Positions 10,141 to 22,021 of a DNA stretch of 64,000 nucleotides are shown here, piece after piece (within the stretch, counting starts at the first letter, position 1; each line of letters opens with the position of its first letter). Under the pieces are notes generated by a model. That model ran no database searches and was not told the origin of the DNA. It saw only the letters and a list, made by a program, of their open reading frames with translations. The translations under genes were made by a program, and so were the position numbers. Origin of the DNA: Rhineura floridana (lineage: Eukaryota; Chordata; Lepidosauria; Squamata; Rhineuridae); the NCBI RefSeq assembly GCF_030035675.1, contig NC_084499.1:16502239-16566238 (forward strand), read 5' to 3'.

Positions 10141-10647
10141 GTTAGGAGAGGCTATTTCACACACGAAAATCTCTCTGTGTGAAAATGGAGTACCAAAACC
10201 AGGTCTGGAGTATCAAAATGGAAGAGGATGAACAGCCCTATAGAATCAATTATCCCAAGTATTTACAGTATTTGTATTGCATTAAAATTCCTCCTCCCAC
10301 AGTAGCTACTATACATACCAAATCCCCAACACCCTGCAATTCCTTGTCCGGAGCTGAGAACTTATGTTCTGCTTTAAAACATTTCTCTCTCTCCTTGCTG
10401 CCAACACCAGCTTTTTAGGCCTGATGAGCAGTTTTTAGCCTTTGCGCTCTGAACGTGCATGCTGCTTGCACGGGCACCACCAATTGGCATGGTAAACCGT
10501 GGATGTACGATGCAATCACAGCCATGTCATTGCAAAAGCCAAAAGGAAAAGTCGTCTGAACAACACATCAGTATTATGAACAGCAGTGGGTGAAGGCAGA
10601 AGCCCTCAGTCCTCCCAAGAAAACCGCAGTTAAGAAACAATATTAAT

Positions 10648-10835
10648 ATTAGCTCAGTGGTCCAGCATCTGCCTTCCATGCAGACACTCTCAAATTCAGT
10701 CCCCGGCACCTCCAGGTGGGACTGGGAGAGATCCCTTGCTTGAAACCCTGGAGAGCTGCTGCCAGTCCGTGTAGACAATACTGAGCTAGATGGACCAACG
10801 GTCTGTCTCTGTTTAAGGCAGCTTCCTATGTTCCC
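10648..10835 (+). mobile_element. tRNA-headed SINE
   Basis: It shows the same family phrases as at 1131: agctcagtggtccagcatct, ctgagctagatggaccaacg and aaggcagcttcctatgttc. The tRNA head is diverged. Confidence 0.83.
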
Positions 10836-10879
10836 ATTACCATTAATTTTAATTAGTTAATAATAATGATCTCGACAGA

Positions 10880-11075
10880 GCACTTTTGTGGGGGGAGGGT
10901 CAGTGCACTTCATCCGTTATCCCCAGTGACTCTTAAGAACAGCCCTGTAAGGTAGGGCAGTATTATTGTCCCCCCCCCTTTTGCAGATGGGCAGCTGAGA
11001 GAGTGGCTTGCCTTTGGCAACGGTTCCTGGCGGGAGTATGATTCGAACTAGGGACTTTCTGGTTCATGCACTACC
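10880..11075 (-). mobile_element. MIR-like tRNA SINE
   Basis: The minus-strand layout matches MIR/core-SINE: a gcagatgggcagctgagaga segment, then gtggcttgcctttggcaac, and a tRNA-like B-box read backwards (gattcgaactagggac). Old and diverged. Confidence 0.5.
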
Positions 11076-11257
11076 AAAAAGTTAAATAAAACGAGGTTGC
11101 AATTAAATTATCTTCTGCATGTACTTTCCAAAATTAAATGCATGATCAATGACTGTTGGACAAGTAGCCAGTGTTGGTCCTGTTGAGTCCCAGCGAGGGG
11201 TTGGCTGGGGCATTTGGTCCGGCTTGGTAGCTTCCGCCAGTGACAATCCCTCTGATA

Positions 11258-11263
11258 TTTATT
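11258..11263 (-). promoter_or_regulatory. ENTPD8: poly(A) signal of ENTPD8
   Basis: TTTATT on the plus strand is AATAAA on the minus strand, about 125 bp past the ENTPD8 stop codon. It is the first good signal, so the 3' UTR is probably about 150 bp. Confidence 0.6.
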
Positions 11264-11388
11264 TGCCTGGGAATCCGCGGAGGGGCTGGTGAGCTGAGAG
11301 CCACACTTTTGCCCGCACGGATGCCCCAAAATCCTTGCTGTGTCGGAAGGGCGGGCAGACGGTCCAAAATGGCGCCCTTCCCTCTCTC

Positions 11389-11571
11389 TCACCGCAGGAA
11401 ATGCACGGCCAGCAGGATGAGGCTGAGCGCCAGAGCAGCGGCAATGAAGAAGACGCTTGCTGCCCACACCCCCTCCTCGTGTCCTCTCAGCGACCGGGGG
11501 GCCTCCGAGGGGATCAGGTTGGTGAGGTTGAGCATGTAGCCCAGCGTCCACCCGATGTCTGTGTTGGCAGC
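11389..11571 (-). CDS. ENTPD8: ENTPD8 last coding exon: ACR5 and C-terminal helix
   Basis: 60 codons and TGA. It begins [20 protein letters not shown] (ACR5), followed by a loop and the membrane helix ([20 protein letters not shown]), with a short tail VHFLR. The acceptor is ccttcctgcag. Confidence 0.95.
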   Translation of the reverse strand, partial: AANTDIGWTLGYMLNLTNLIPSEAPRSLRGHEEGVWAASVFFIAAALALSLILLAVHFLR

Positions 11572-14500
11572 CTGCAGGAAGGAGAGGGAGGGAGAGAGAG
11601 CACAGTGCCATGAAGGAGGGCAATGAATGCACCTTAGCGCTAGCAGGCTTACTGGGAGCCAACTCGAAGGTGGGAATGGCCATAATAGCTCAGTAGTAGA
11701 GCATCCGCTTTGCATGCAGAAGGTTCAGTCCCTGGCATCTCCCGGCAGGCCTGGGAGACAGACCCCTGCCTGAAACCCCGGAAAGCTGCTGCCAGCCAGT
11801 GTTGGCGATACTGAGCTAGATGGGCCAATGGTCTGACTCTTCCCATGTTTCCAAGAAAATATTGATACATTGAAAGAAAATGGAAGGAGATATTGATAAA
11901 AATATCGATATTAATATCAATATTTTAGATGCGAAACATCCGTTTCTGAAAATAACCGCGGAAAATCACTACATAAAAATCCAATCTGCAATGATAACGA
12001 ATAAGCGAAATAATGGGAAACTCGGAACCAAATGCATATTGGGTGGAATCCTAGCACATCTCTGGAGCACTGGACGAAAGTACCACGTTCAACCCCTGGC
12101 ATCGCCAGTTCAGTGATCAGGTAGGTGGCAACAGGAGCGACCTGCTGGAGACCCCTGGGAGCCATAGCCAGTACAGTGCATAATGGGGTGCATGTGTAGG
12201 GAATCCACCCATTGCCCAGTTTCATGCTGCAGGGAGCTCAGAGAGAGAAAAGAAAGGAGGGAAGGGGAACTGGGGGCAGAGCTGAAGCAGGTGGAACCTT
12301 GCGAAGAGAGGAAAGCCCCCTGGAAGTGATTCAGTCAGACCTCTGGAGAGGGAAGGGGTGCCGGAAAGAGAGAGGGTGCAAAAGTGTGTGTGCGAGAGAG
12401 ATGGGCTAGCAGTTAAGAGACAGAGAAGGGGTTGCAGAAACAGTGAAAATGGGATGACAGAGAGGGTGATAGAGAAAGGGTGGCCTGTCAATTTTGGACC
12501 TTGGACTCACCCACTGCTGATGTGTGGCTCCTGATAATTTGCCTCGAGGGACTACAGCCCTCGACTGATAAAGGTCCTTCCCCAATCCCTGAGCCAAAGG
12601 ACCAATGGTCTGGCTCAGTACCCGACAGCTGCACAAACACCCCTACCCCCCTCTGAAAATCTCTCCTCCAGGTCTTTGGCCCTAGCCAAGGGTACGCTTG
12701 AACTCCACCTCTGCCCTCACCTGCATCCGGAAGGCAATATTGTTCCAGGTGTCGTTTCGGAAGCCGTAACCGTCCAAGAGGAGGGTGAGGATGTAGTTGG
12801 CATTGGCGCAGTAGTTTTTCAGGTAGTTCTCCTTCTCCTTGGGGTAACTGGATTTCAGCTGGGGAAAGGCATGGAGGGAGTCAGACGCAGCATTTCGAGA
12901 GCAGCTGAGGCCCTCCCGATGTTGTTAGAGTACAGTTCCCTTCACCCCCGACCATTTGGCCATGCTGGCTGGGGCACCAATGGGAGCTGTAGTCAAAAAC
13001 GTCTGAAGGGCACCAGAGTAGAGAAGACTGCTGTCCCTTGTCACCAGCAGGTGACTTGCCTGTTGTATCTTCGCAAGATTCCCTGCTCTGGCCAGGATCT
13101 CAGGCAGAGGCCATTACCGGCTCAGCTAGTTTAGATCCTTTTAGGGCAAAGATGGGAAAATCTGGTTCCCTCCAAATGTTAATGGACTCATTGTCCCTGA
13201 CCATTAGCCATGCTGGCTGGGGCTGATGGGAGTGGGCACTGGCCAACCAGCAGCATCTACAGGGCCACAGATTCCCCATCACTGGATTAAGATGATCAAA
13301 GGGTCCGGTAATGTGCCCTTTCAGAATTATAAGAATTTCCAGAGGGGTAGCTGTGTTTCAGCAAAAGCAACAAAGGGTCTCATGGTACTTTTAAAGATTT
13401 AACAAATGTGCTGTGCCATAATCCGGGGGAGCCAACAGGGTGACCTGCAGATATTTTGGACTACAACTCCCATCAGGCCAAGCCAACATAGCCAATGGTC
13501 AAGAATGATGGGAACTGTAGTCCAGTGACATTTGCAGGGCATCATCACATTGGCTATTCCTGAGATGATGATGCTTTATTCAATTTAGCTCCCCCCCTTT
13601 CCTCCCAAAGGAGCCCAAGGCAGCAAACACATCGTTAAAACAATATAATTATAAACACTTTTTACAAAATCACATTCACTCAGCCAGTGATTTCAGGGTT
13701 GCCAGGAACAGGGTTCCTGGGTAAACAGGAATGCTTTTACATTCCTTCCAAAAGTCAATAATGAGGGAGACAGATGCCCTTTGCCAGGGAAGACAGTCCA
13801 CATGGGGGGGCACTGAGAAGGCCCTGTTGTGGGTCAATGCCAACTGGCCAGCCCCTGGTGGCAGCACCAGGCCTCACCTGGGATAAGCGATCACGGGCTA
13901 CAGCTTGTTTTTCATGGTTGCGTAGGAGAGAGGATTTTGGCGGGTGCCAATCATATCACAGTGCGGCCCAAGTTAAAAGTGATGATCTTGCTACACCTCC
14001 TCCTTGCGTGTTTAAACAGAAAGGCTACAGTTTTGAGGCAGACTGAGAACAGGCACAGAGTTGTGGGCTTTGGAAGGATCTCAGATTTGTCAGCTGTTTG
14101 CCTACATCAGTGGTGGGGAGCCTGAGGCACAGAGGCTGCATTTGGCCCTCCAGGTCTTTCCGTCTGGCCCTCCAGACTCTCTTGAGGCCATGCCCCCTCT
14201 CCAGCCACACCCCCTCTCCTCAGACCGCACCCCTCACTGGCCCTGTTTCACATCCTCCTTGAGTGTTTTTGCCTGGGGGGAAAGTGTCCTCGAACTCTGA
14301 TCACGCCTCTTGCTTTGTCTGGATAGAGGACAGAGAGGTGCAGGTGTGTGTGTAGAAACTGGCCTATTGTACAAAGGGAAAATTCACATGTGATGCTCCA
14401 CCCACCTTGGTCTCTCTGACCATGCCCATTTTTTCCTCTGTCCTCACCCATCCCTGGCACGCGGCCCCTGGAAGCTTGCTCAAAAGGGCATGTGGCCCTC

Positions 14501-17500
14501 GGGCTGAAAAAGGTTCCCCTGGCATCTCTGTCCTAGGGGAGCAGGGAGTTTGGGCATTCCAAAGCGGGGTGCTCAACTTAAGATGCTTACAAAGGAAGCT
14601 AAGCCTGCATAAAAGGGTGCTGCACCCCTGGGACTTCTCGCTGCTTTGAGAAGTACTGCTTTGAGACGATGGGATACCTACATCGTCCCATGTCCTGGCA
14701 CAGAATGCCTGAGTATCCTTTTCGACGGTGGCCAGTGGCTGGGTTTCAGTCAAATTCAGGAAGTGGAAGGTGTAGTAATAGGCAGAAAAAGCCTGAAACA
14801 TTAAAAGATGTGGAGAAATAAATGCATGGGTTTTTTCCTCTCCCCTCTTGCTTTTTTTAATTTTTCTTGCCTGGTTAAAAATTTGTTATCTAAAAAAAAG
14901 AAAAAATCGATAAGAAACCAGCGACAACAGAGAATTGAGTGTGCTCATTAGCCAAAGAATGTGGAGAAAGAAAACCAAAAAGCCTGGGTGGGAATAGAAA
15001 GAAGGCACAGCTGGCTAACTGGAGGGAACCCTGAACAGGAGGTGAAGAATATACTGCAACATTTTGTTGCAGCTCTCACTGGTAAAGGTGCATTCCTGGG
15101 GGAGAAATTTGATTCAGTTTGCATTTAAAGGTCAGTCTACCTAATTTTCACTTTCCAAAACCAATAAACAAACTGCAAAATGGCCATCCTTTGACATTTG
15201 CAAACTTTCTCCAAATTTTGCAGTGCAGTGTTCCAGCCAAGTGATGTGTACAAAAATGCATATATAAGTAAAAACAAATAAAATACAAAAATGCATTATG
15301 TTAGGGAAACGGCTTTGCAAAGGTGTGTGTATTAGGAGAAATGTATACTAAAATGCAGGTGAATTTTCAGGTGGATTTAAAAAAAAAAAAAAAAAGCACC
15401 CACAAACTGACGTTGAAATGAACTTAAGTTTGGAAAAATGAGAAACCAAAACTGACAGATTTGCCCCCTCTAATTACCATACTGTGAGTTGTACCCAATG
15501 AAGTTTGACTCAGAGTAGACCCATTGAAATTAATAACCCTAAGTAACATCCATCAGTTCAACAGGTCTGCTCTAAGTAGGACTCTGTGTCTTTTTAGATC
15601 CTCCCGTAATAGACCAACAGAGCTACTTTCCATATTTTTACCCATTCTGAAGTCTCTGTGCAAACCAACGGGGCACAACATCCCCCCGCACACACACATA
15701 CATCCATGTTCCCTGGCATTTCAGTACCAATTAGCAAAGTCCCATACCAGAAATTTTCCGTTGACATTAGGCTGGTAGACCCCATTGAAGCCACAGGATT
15801 CATTATGGCTGCGGTTTGAGAAATTGAAGATCTGCTTGAAGGTCTCCCGGCAAAGGCTTGCATTGCCTGTGCCCATCAGAGTCACATTCTTCAAGGCTGG
15901 AGGTGGGTCTGATTGCTCGGCACACGGACTGCTGTAGAGCGATGCTGTCAATATCTCATCCTTGTAACCAGCTGGATAGCAAGGGTGATCAACTTCGCCT
16001 GACGTGCTTGAATTCTAGAGACAATAATCACAGAGGGAAACAATAGCTCAGTTGTACCTTTGTAAGATCATAGGAAGGGCCCGGCTGCTGGATGAGGCCA
16101 TTGGCCCATCCAGTCCAGCATCCTGTCCTCACAGTGGCCAATCAGATGCCTCAATGGACAAGAAGGACCCGAGTACAACATCAACTCTCCCAACTTGAGA
16201 TTCCCAGCAACTGGCATTTAGAGGCTCCGACAGTGGAGACAGAACATAGCTAGCAGGACTAGTAGCCACTGGCTTTATCCTCATGGCTTTATCCTCCATC
16301 CAATGTGGTGGTGACATCCTACATCTTGTAGGAGCAATTTCCATAGTTTAGCTATGCACTGTGTGAAGGACTTCCTTTTGTCTGGCCTGAAACTTCCAAC
16401 AATCTGCTTCATCGGATGTCCATGTGTTCTAGTGTTATGAGAGAGGGAGAAAAACGTTTCTCTGTCCATTTTTATCCATGCCATGCATCATTTTATACTC
16501 TTCTGTCATGTCACCTTTTCCTTGCAATGCTGCATCCTTTCCTCATAGGGGAGTCGCTTCATCCCCTTGATCATTTTGGCTGCCCATTTCTGAACCTTTT
16601 CCAGCTCTACAACATCCTTGTTGGGGTGAGGCAGTCACATCCTCCACTGGAGCAGAGGGGTGGACTAGATGACCTCTAAAGTGCCTTCCAACTCTACAAT
16701 TCTAGCACAGCCCAAATAACATTCCCATCCTTTTCCGTTAACCCCCCTTGCCCCATAGTTCCTGCCTGGGGTTTAGCTTCTGAATGACAACAGAGTGACT
16801 TACGACAATAATCTGGATCAGGCGCTGCAGGGCTTGGTTCTGGCCAAAGCACAGGTAGCTGTGGGTATAGATGGTGTAATCAAAGCCATAGAGTCGGAAC
16901 TGAGCAGCTTCATCTGGGTTGGCGATGTGGCCAGCTGGAACAAAGCTAATTTGAGTGGACGCTCCTCCGAGATCCAAAGCTCCCAAGATATTGGCTGTTG
17001 GGGGGTGGATCCAGTCTCTGTCTTTAGCTGAATACTGTGGAGAAGTCACAACACGTTAGCCCCGGACTCCAAAGAAGCCGTTGAGGGCAGAGAGGGACAT
17101 CATTTTGAGATCTGCTAACTCCCAGTGTTTGCCTTTATGTTGGTCAGTGGTGTTTCTTAACTCTCTGTGGCCTTGTTCTTACAAAACCATGGTTTAGTAA
17201 CCCAAAGTTTAAGGAACCATGGTTTAACGTTACATGGGGGCCCAGCCCGGCACCTTAACTATGGTTTATTAACTATGGTTTGTTGGCTGGTAATGAAGAC
17301 AAACTTTGAAAGACCATGCAAGAGGAAAGCACTCTGTTTATTGATTGTATCCCACAAACCCTCAGCACGAAAGTCTGGGACTGATGGGATTTAGGGTCCA
17401 ACAGCATCTGGAGGACCACATACCTAAGGGTAGACCTTTGATCCGATTCAACAGGGCTAATATTCTTAGAATGGCCCATCATGAGCTGGAAGCTCTCCTT

Positions 17501-20500
17501 TCAATGGCTGGTTGGTGTCTGCCATCTTGAAAATATGCAGACAGCCCCACCCCTCAGCTGCCATTGGCTCCTTACAGAAATGGGTAGGGCCAGAAGCAAT
17601 ACATAAATAATGGCATCCATGGAAGGCAGAGAGAGTGAAAGGGAACTGGCTAAGGGTAGAGCATGATCTCTCAAACATCTACCAGCAAAACAGGATGATG
17701 ATGATTAATTACAGCTGTAACAGACCCTAGCTCGAGGGAGCTCAGGCCAGTGTACATCTTGATGTTGTTGGATTCCCATCAGCCTCAGCAGCCAGTATGG
17801 TCTATGGTCAGGGATGATGGGAGTTGTAGTCCAGCAATCTCTGGAGGGCACCACTGCTGGCTCCATGTCAGTGGGGCAGTGGAAGCTGCTCCGGGCTTTA
17901 GTCTGAACTTTCAAGGAGCTGTCTAAGGTTCTGAAACTTGTTCCCTCTGACGTGGAGCTGCCAGGCACCATTGCAACTGAAACAACCTTTAGGTTGTCCA
18001 TACCTGTTCATATGTGTATCCTAAACCTGTTGACAGTCTGATAGCATCAGACCCACCTTGGTGAAGGAGTCCAACAGATAGTTGATAGTGATCCAGCCGT
18101 AAGTGCCTTCATCCTCTCCAGAAATGATCCGAGCACCTTGGAAACTCACAGGATATTGCTTGATTGTCTTGGAGACTTCTTCCAGAATTTGTGCTGACAC
18201 AGATTCATTCTCCATTCTGTAGGATAATTTACCAAGAAAGTATTGTGAACATGGAGGCATGAAGGCAATTTGGGATCTTGTATTATTATTATTTATTGAA
18301 TTTTTATCCTGCCCTTCCTTCCAAAGGAGCCCGGGGCAGGAAATACATAATAATAACAATAATCATGTTGTTGTTATATGGCTTCAAGTCAATTACGACT
18401 TATGGTGACCCTATGAATCTTTTTTGGATATATTCGTAGGGTTTTCATGGTAAGAGGTATTCAGAGGTGGTTTACCATTGCCTTCCTCTAAGCCTACGGC
18501 ACTCGGTATTCCCAGGCGGTCTCCCATCCAAGTACTAACCAGGCCTGACCCTGCTTAGCTTCTGAGACTGGACGAGATCGGGTGTGTTCAGGGTAGTATG
18601 GCCGTAACAATAATAAAACCCATTCTAAAACCTAATTCTAAAAGTACAGTTAAAACCATTCTAAAAAACAGTTACAGTTTAAAAAATCCTTCATCCAAGA
18701 AGCATTAAATTAAATTAATTTATTTACTAGTAGTGTTGTACCCAGCGTTGCTCAGGAATTTTAAGAAACCAAAAAAATCCATGTGGTTCCGAAAGGTTCG
18801 GCCTTGGTAATAATACTAAATTTTGATTCAGAATAGTGTCCAAATATATCCAAATGCGGACGAAAACCTGTGCCTTGGTTTCAGGTTACGATATCTTCAG
18901 AGATATCCAAATGCATAGTGAAGAGACAACTTTCCAAAATATATAGTTGGAATTATATCCAGGGCTGGTCCTACTCAGAGTAGACCCACTGAAATGGAAA
19001 AACATGATTAACTGAGGTCTGTTAATTTCGGTGGGTCTATTCTGAGTAGAACCAGCCCTGGATACAACCCTAGATGTTTGAAAAATCATACTGCTTAATA
19101 TAGTAAAAATCTCTAAGCAGTTCACATAAAAACAATTCAAAAATGCAATCAACAATATTCAATAAAGTTTCCTAAAAACTAGATCAAAACACAGCTGTGT
19201 ATTGCAAATACTACTGAGCAGTGTATGAAACAAACAAAAAATTAAGGGTTGTAAACCAGTGTTAATTCTGCTCAGAATAAACTCATTGAAATTGATAGAC
19301 CTAAGTTAGTCATATCCATTCTTTTCAGTGGGTCTACTCTGAGTAGAACTAAATGTTGGACACAACCCATAGAGTCAGAGGGTGGTATTCAATGCTAATC
19401 CTGCTCAGATGTCCATCAATTTCAACAATGAACAGACATGATTATAGGTCCATCAATTTCAACACTGAAGTTAAGGGGCATGACTAACATAGGCCCATCA
19501 ATTTCAGCACTGACATTAACATTAACATAGGCTGGGAAATTTTGACCTGGTACTTAATGGGGTGAAATTACCCCTGAAAGACCAGGTCCGCAGCCTAGGG
19601 GTCATTTTGGACTCCCAGCCGTCTATGGAGGCTCAAGTTTCTGCAGTGAGCCGGGCAGCTTGGTACCAACTTCATCTGGTACAAAGGCTGCGTCCCTACC
19701 TTCCTTTACATCTGCTCCCACGAGTGATACATGCCCTGGTCTCCTCTCGATTAGACTATTGTAATGCGCTCTACGTGGGGTTACCCCTGAAGGCGGTCCG
19801 GAAATTACAACTGGTACAGAATGCGGCGGCGCGCTTAATAAAGCAGAGCTGTCGCCGGGACCATATTACCCCAGTGCTGAGGGAGTTACACTGGCTGCCA
19901 GTTGTGTTCCGGGCCCAATTCAAGGTGTTGGTACTAACCTTTAAAACCCTATACGGTTCCGGCCCAGTCTATCTGAAGGAACGCCTCCAGTATCATCAAA
20001 TATGCCGCCAAACAAGATCAGCCTCACAGGATCTTCTCTCGGTCCCGCTGGTGAAAACAGCTAGACTGGTGCGGACCAGAGAGAGGGCCTTTTCGATCGT
20101 GGCCCCCACCCTCTGGAACCTGCTTCCTTTTGACCTTTGTCACGCCTCCTCCCTGATGGCTTTTCGCCAAGCTTTAAAGACCTGGCTGTTCAGGCAGGCC
20201 TATGGGATTTCTGGGGTGGGTTAGGTTTTGATATTGTATTACTGAAGGATGGTTAGATGAATTGCTGTTAATATTGTAATTTGCTGTATGTATATGTTTT
20301 TATACTGTTTTTATACTGTGTACGTCGCCCGGAGTGTCCGCTTAGGCGGACAGATGGGCGACTAATTAAATAAAATTTTATTTATTATTTATTTATTTAA
20401 CGGACATGACTAACATATCAATTTCAGTACTGACTTTAATGAACATAACTAACATAGGTCCATCAGTTTCAACTCTGAAGTCAATGGACATGCCTAACAT

Positions 20501-21940
20501 AGGCCCATCAATTTCAGCACTGAAAGTTAATGGACATGACTAACATAGGTCCATCAATGTCAATGGGTCTACTGTGAATAGGACTAGCATGGTATACAAA
20601 CCCTGTATACTCAGCTCTTGTACCCCTAGAACTCCTCTTCAGTTTTACCTGAGTGTTGCCCATGCTCTTTAAAACCTATTTTGGCATCCTTAAGGGCTAG
20701 AAACATACTCCTTGGGGCGGGGGGGAATGAAAATGAATTTTTTACATTGAGATTTCTTTTCTAAAAAATGGTAAGGACTAGACACACCTTTGTAAAAACA
20801 ACTCAAGATGAGATTCCTAAGCTGAGATTCCTTTTTAAAAAAGTTAACACCTATTTTGCTGGTGTTACTGGTTGCACTTCACTCTGCAGGCCCCAACTCC
20901 TGACCTTCGTACCTGAGGAGCCTCATGCCGGCTGTGGCCCCCAGATAAGCCGGTGCCTCCTTCTGCCTCTCTGGGGGGATCACCATCATGGCTGCATCCA
21001 GGCATTTCTTGAGGGAAGCACCTGCTTGCGGCGGGTTGCTGGCGTAACTTGATATCCCGGGCCCTGAAACACAAACAGGATAGTCAAGGGTAAGGGTGCC
21101 CAAATATATCCATTTTGGTTTGTCTCTTTCTTATTTTTCCAGTTTTAAGTTCCATGCTGCACATGCCCACATCAGTCCTCATGAGAATCCATCAGTGTTT
21201 TAGTGCAAAATTTCTCCAGATATGCACCTGTTTTATGCCATTTTGCTTAAGGTATACGTTTTTGCAAATCAATTTTCCCTAATGCATTGTATTTTTTAAT
21301 GTTATTTTCAGGAAAATTTGCATTTTCATGCCTACCTTACCCTAGCTTGTGCATTGTTGTACACATGACTCGGCTGGAGAACTGCCTTGCAAAATTTGGA
21401 GAAGTGTGGATTTTGAAGAATGGATGTGTTTCAGTTTGTACATTGTTTTGGAAAGAACAAATTAGGCAGATTAGATCTGGGCTCAATTCAAGGTGTTGGT
21501 ATTAACCTTTAAATCCCTACACGGTTTCGGCCCAGTTTACCTGATGGAGCGCCTCCAGCGCCATCAATTATGCCGACCAACAAGATCAGCCACTCAGGAC
21601 CTTCTCTCAGTCCCACCAACTAAATCAGCTAGGTTGGTGGGGACTAGGGAGAGGGCATTTTCAGTGGCGGCCCCCACTCTCTGGAACTCCCTCCCATACG
21701 ATCTTCGGCATGCCCCTTCCCTGAACGTATTCCGCAAAGCCTTGAAGACCTGGCTCTTCAGACAGGCCTTTGGGACTTCCGGGGAGGGTTAATTTTTAGG
21801 ACTAATTGCCTATTACTCTGATCTGTTACTATTTCACTGTCATTTTGTATTTTATGTGTATTTTATCGTGATGTATTATTGCATTTGAATTGTACGTCAC
21901 CTAGAGTGGCCATCGGCCAGATAGGCGACACATAAATTAA

Positions 21941-22021
<81 letters not shown>

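Noticed and set aside
11108-11683. 191-residue minus-strand frame over the ENTPD8 last exon
   Set aside because: It is a shadow in the wrong frame; the real frame gives ACR5 and the membrane helix and joins in phase to the upstream exon.
18500-18608. Possible 5S rRNA gene on the minus strand
   Set aside because: The 5S homology is imperfect and fused to a SINE body and LINE tail; it is a SINE.
19562-20224. 220-residue reverse-transcriptase-related frame as a host gene
   Set aside because: It is the C-terminal part of an L2-clade LINE with its 3' tail; related copies lie at 21484 and 38140.
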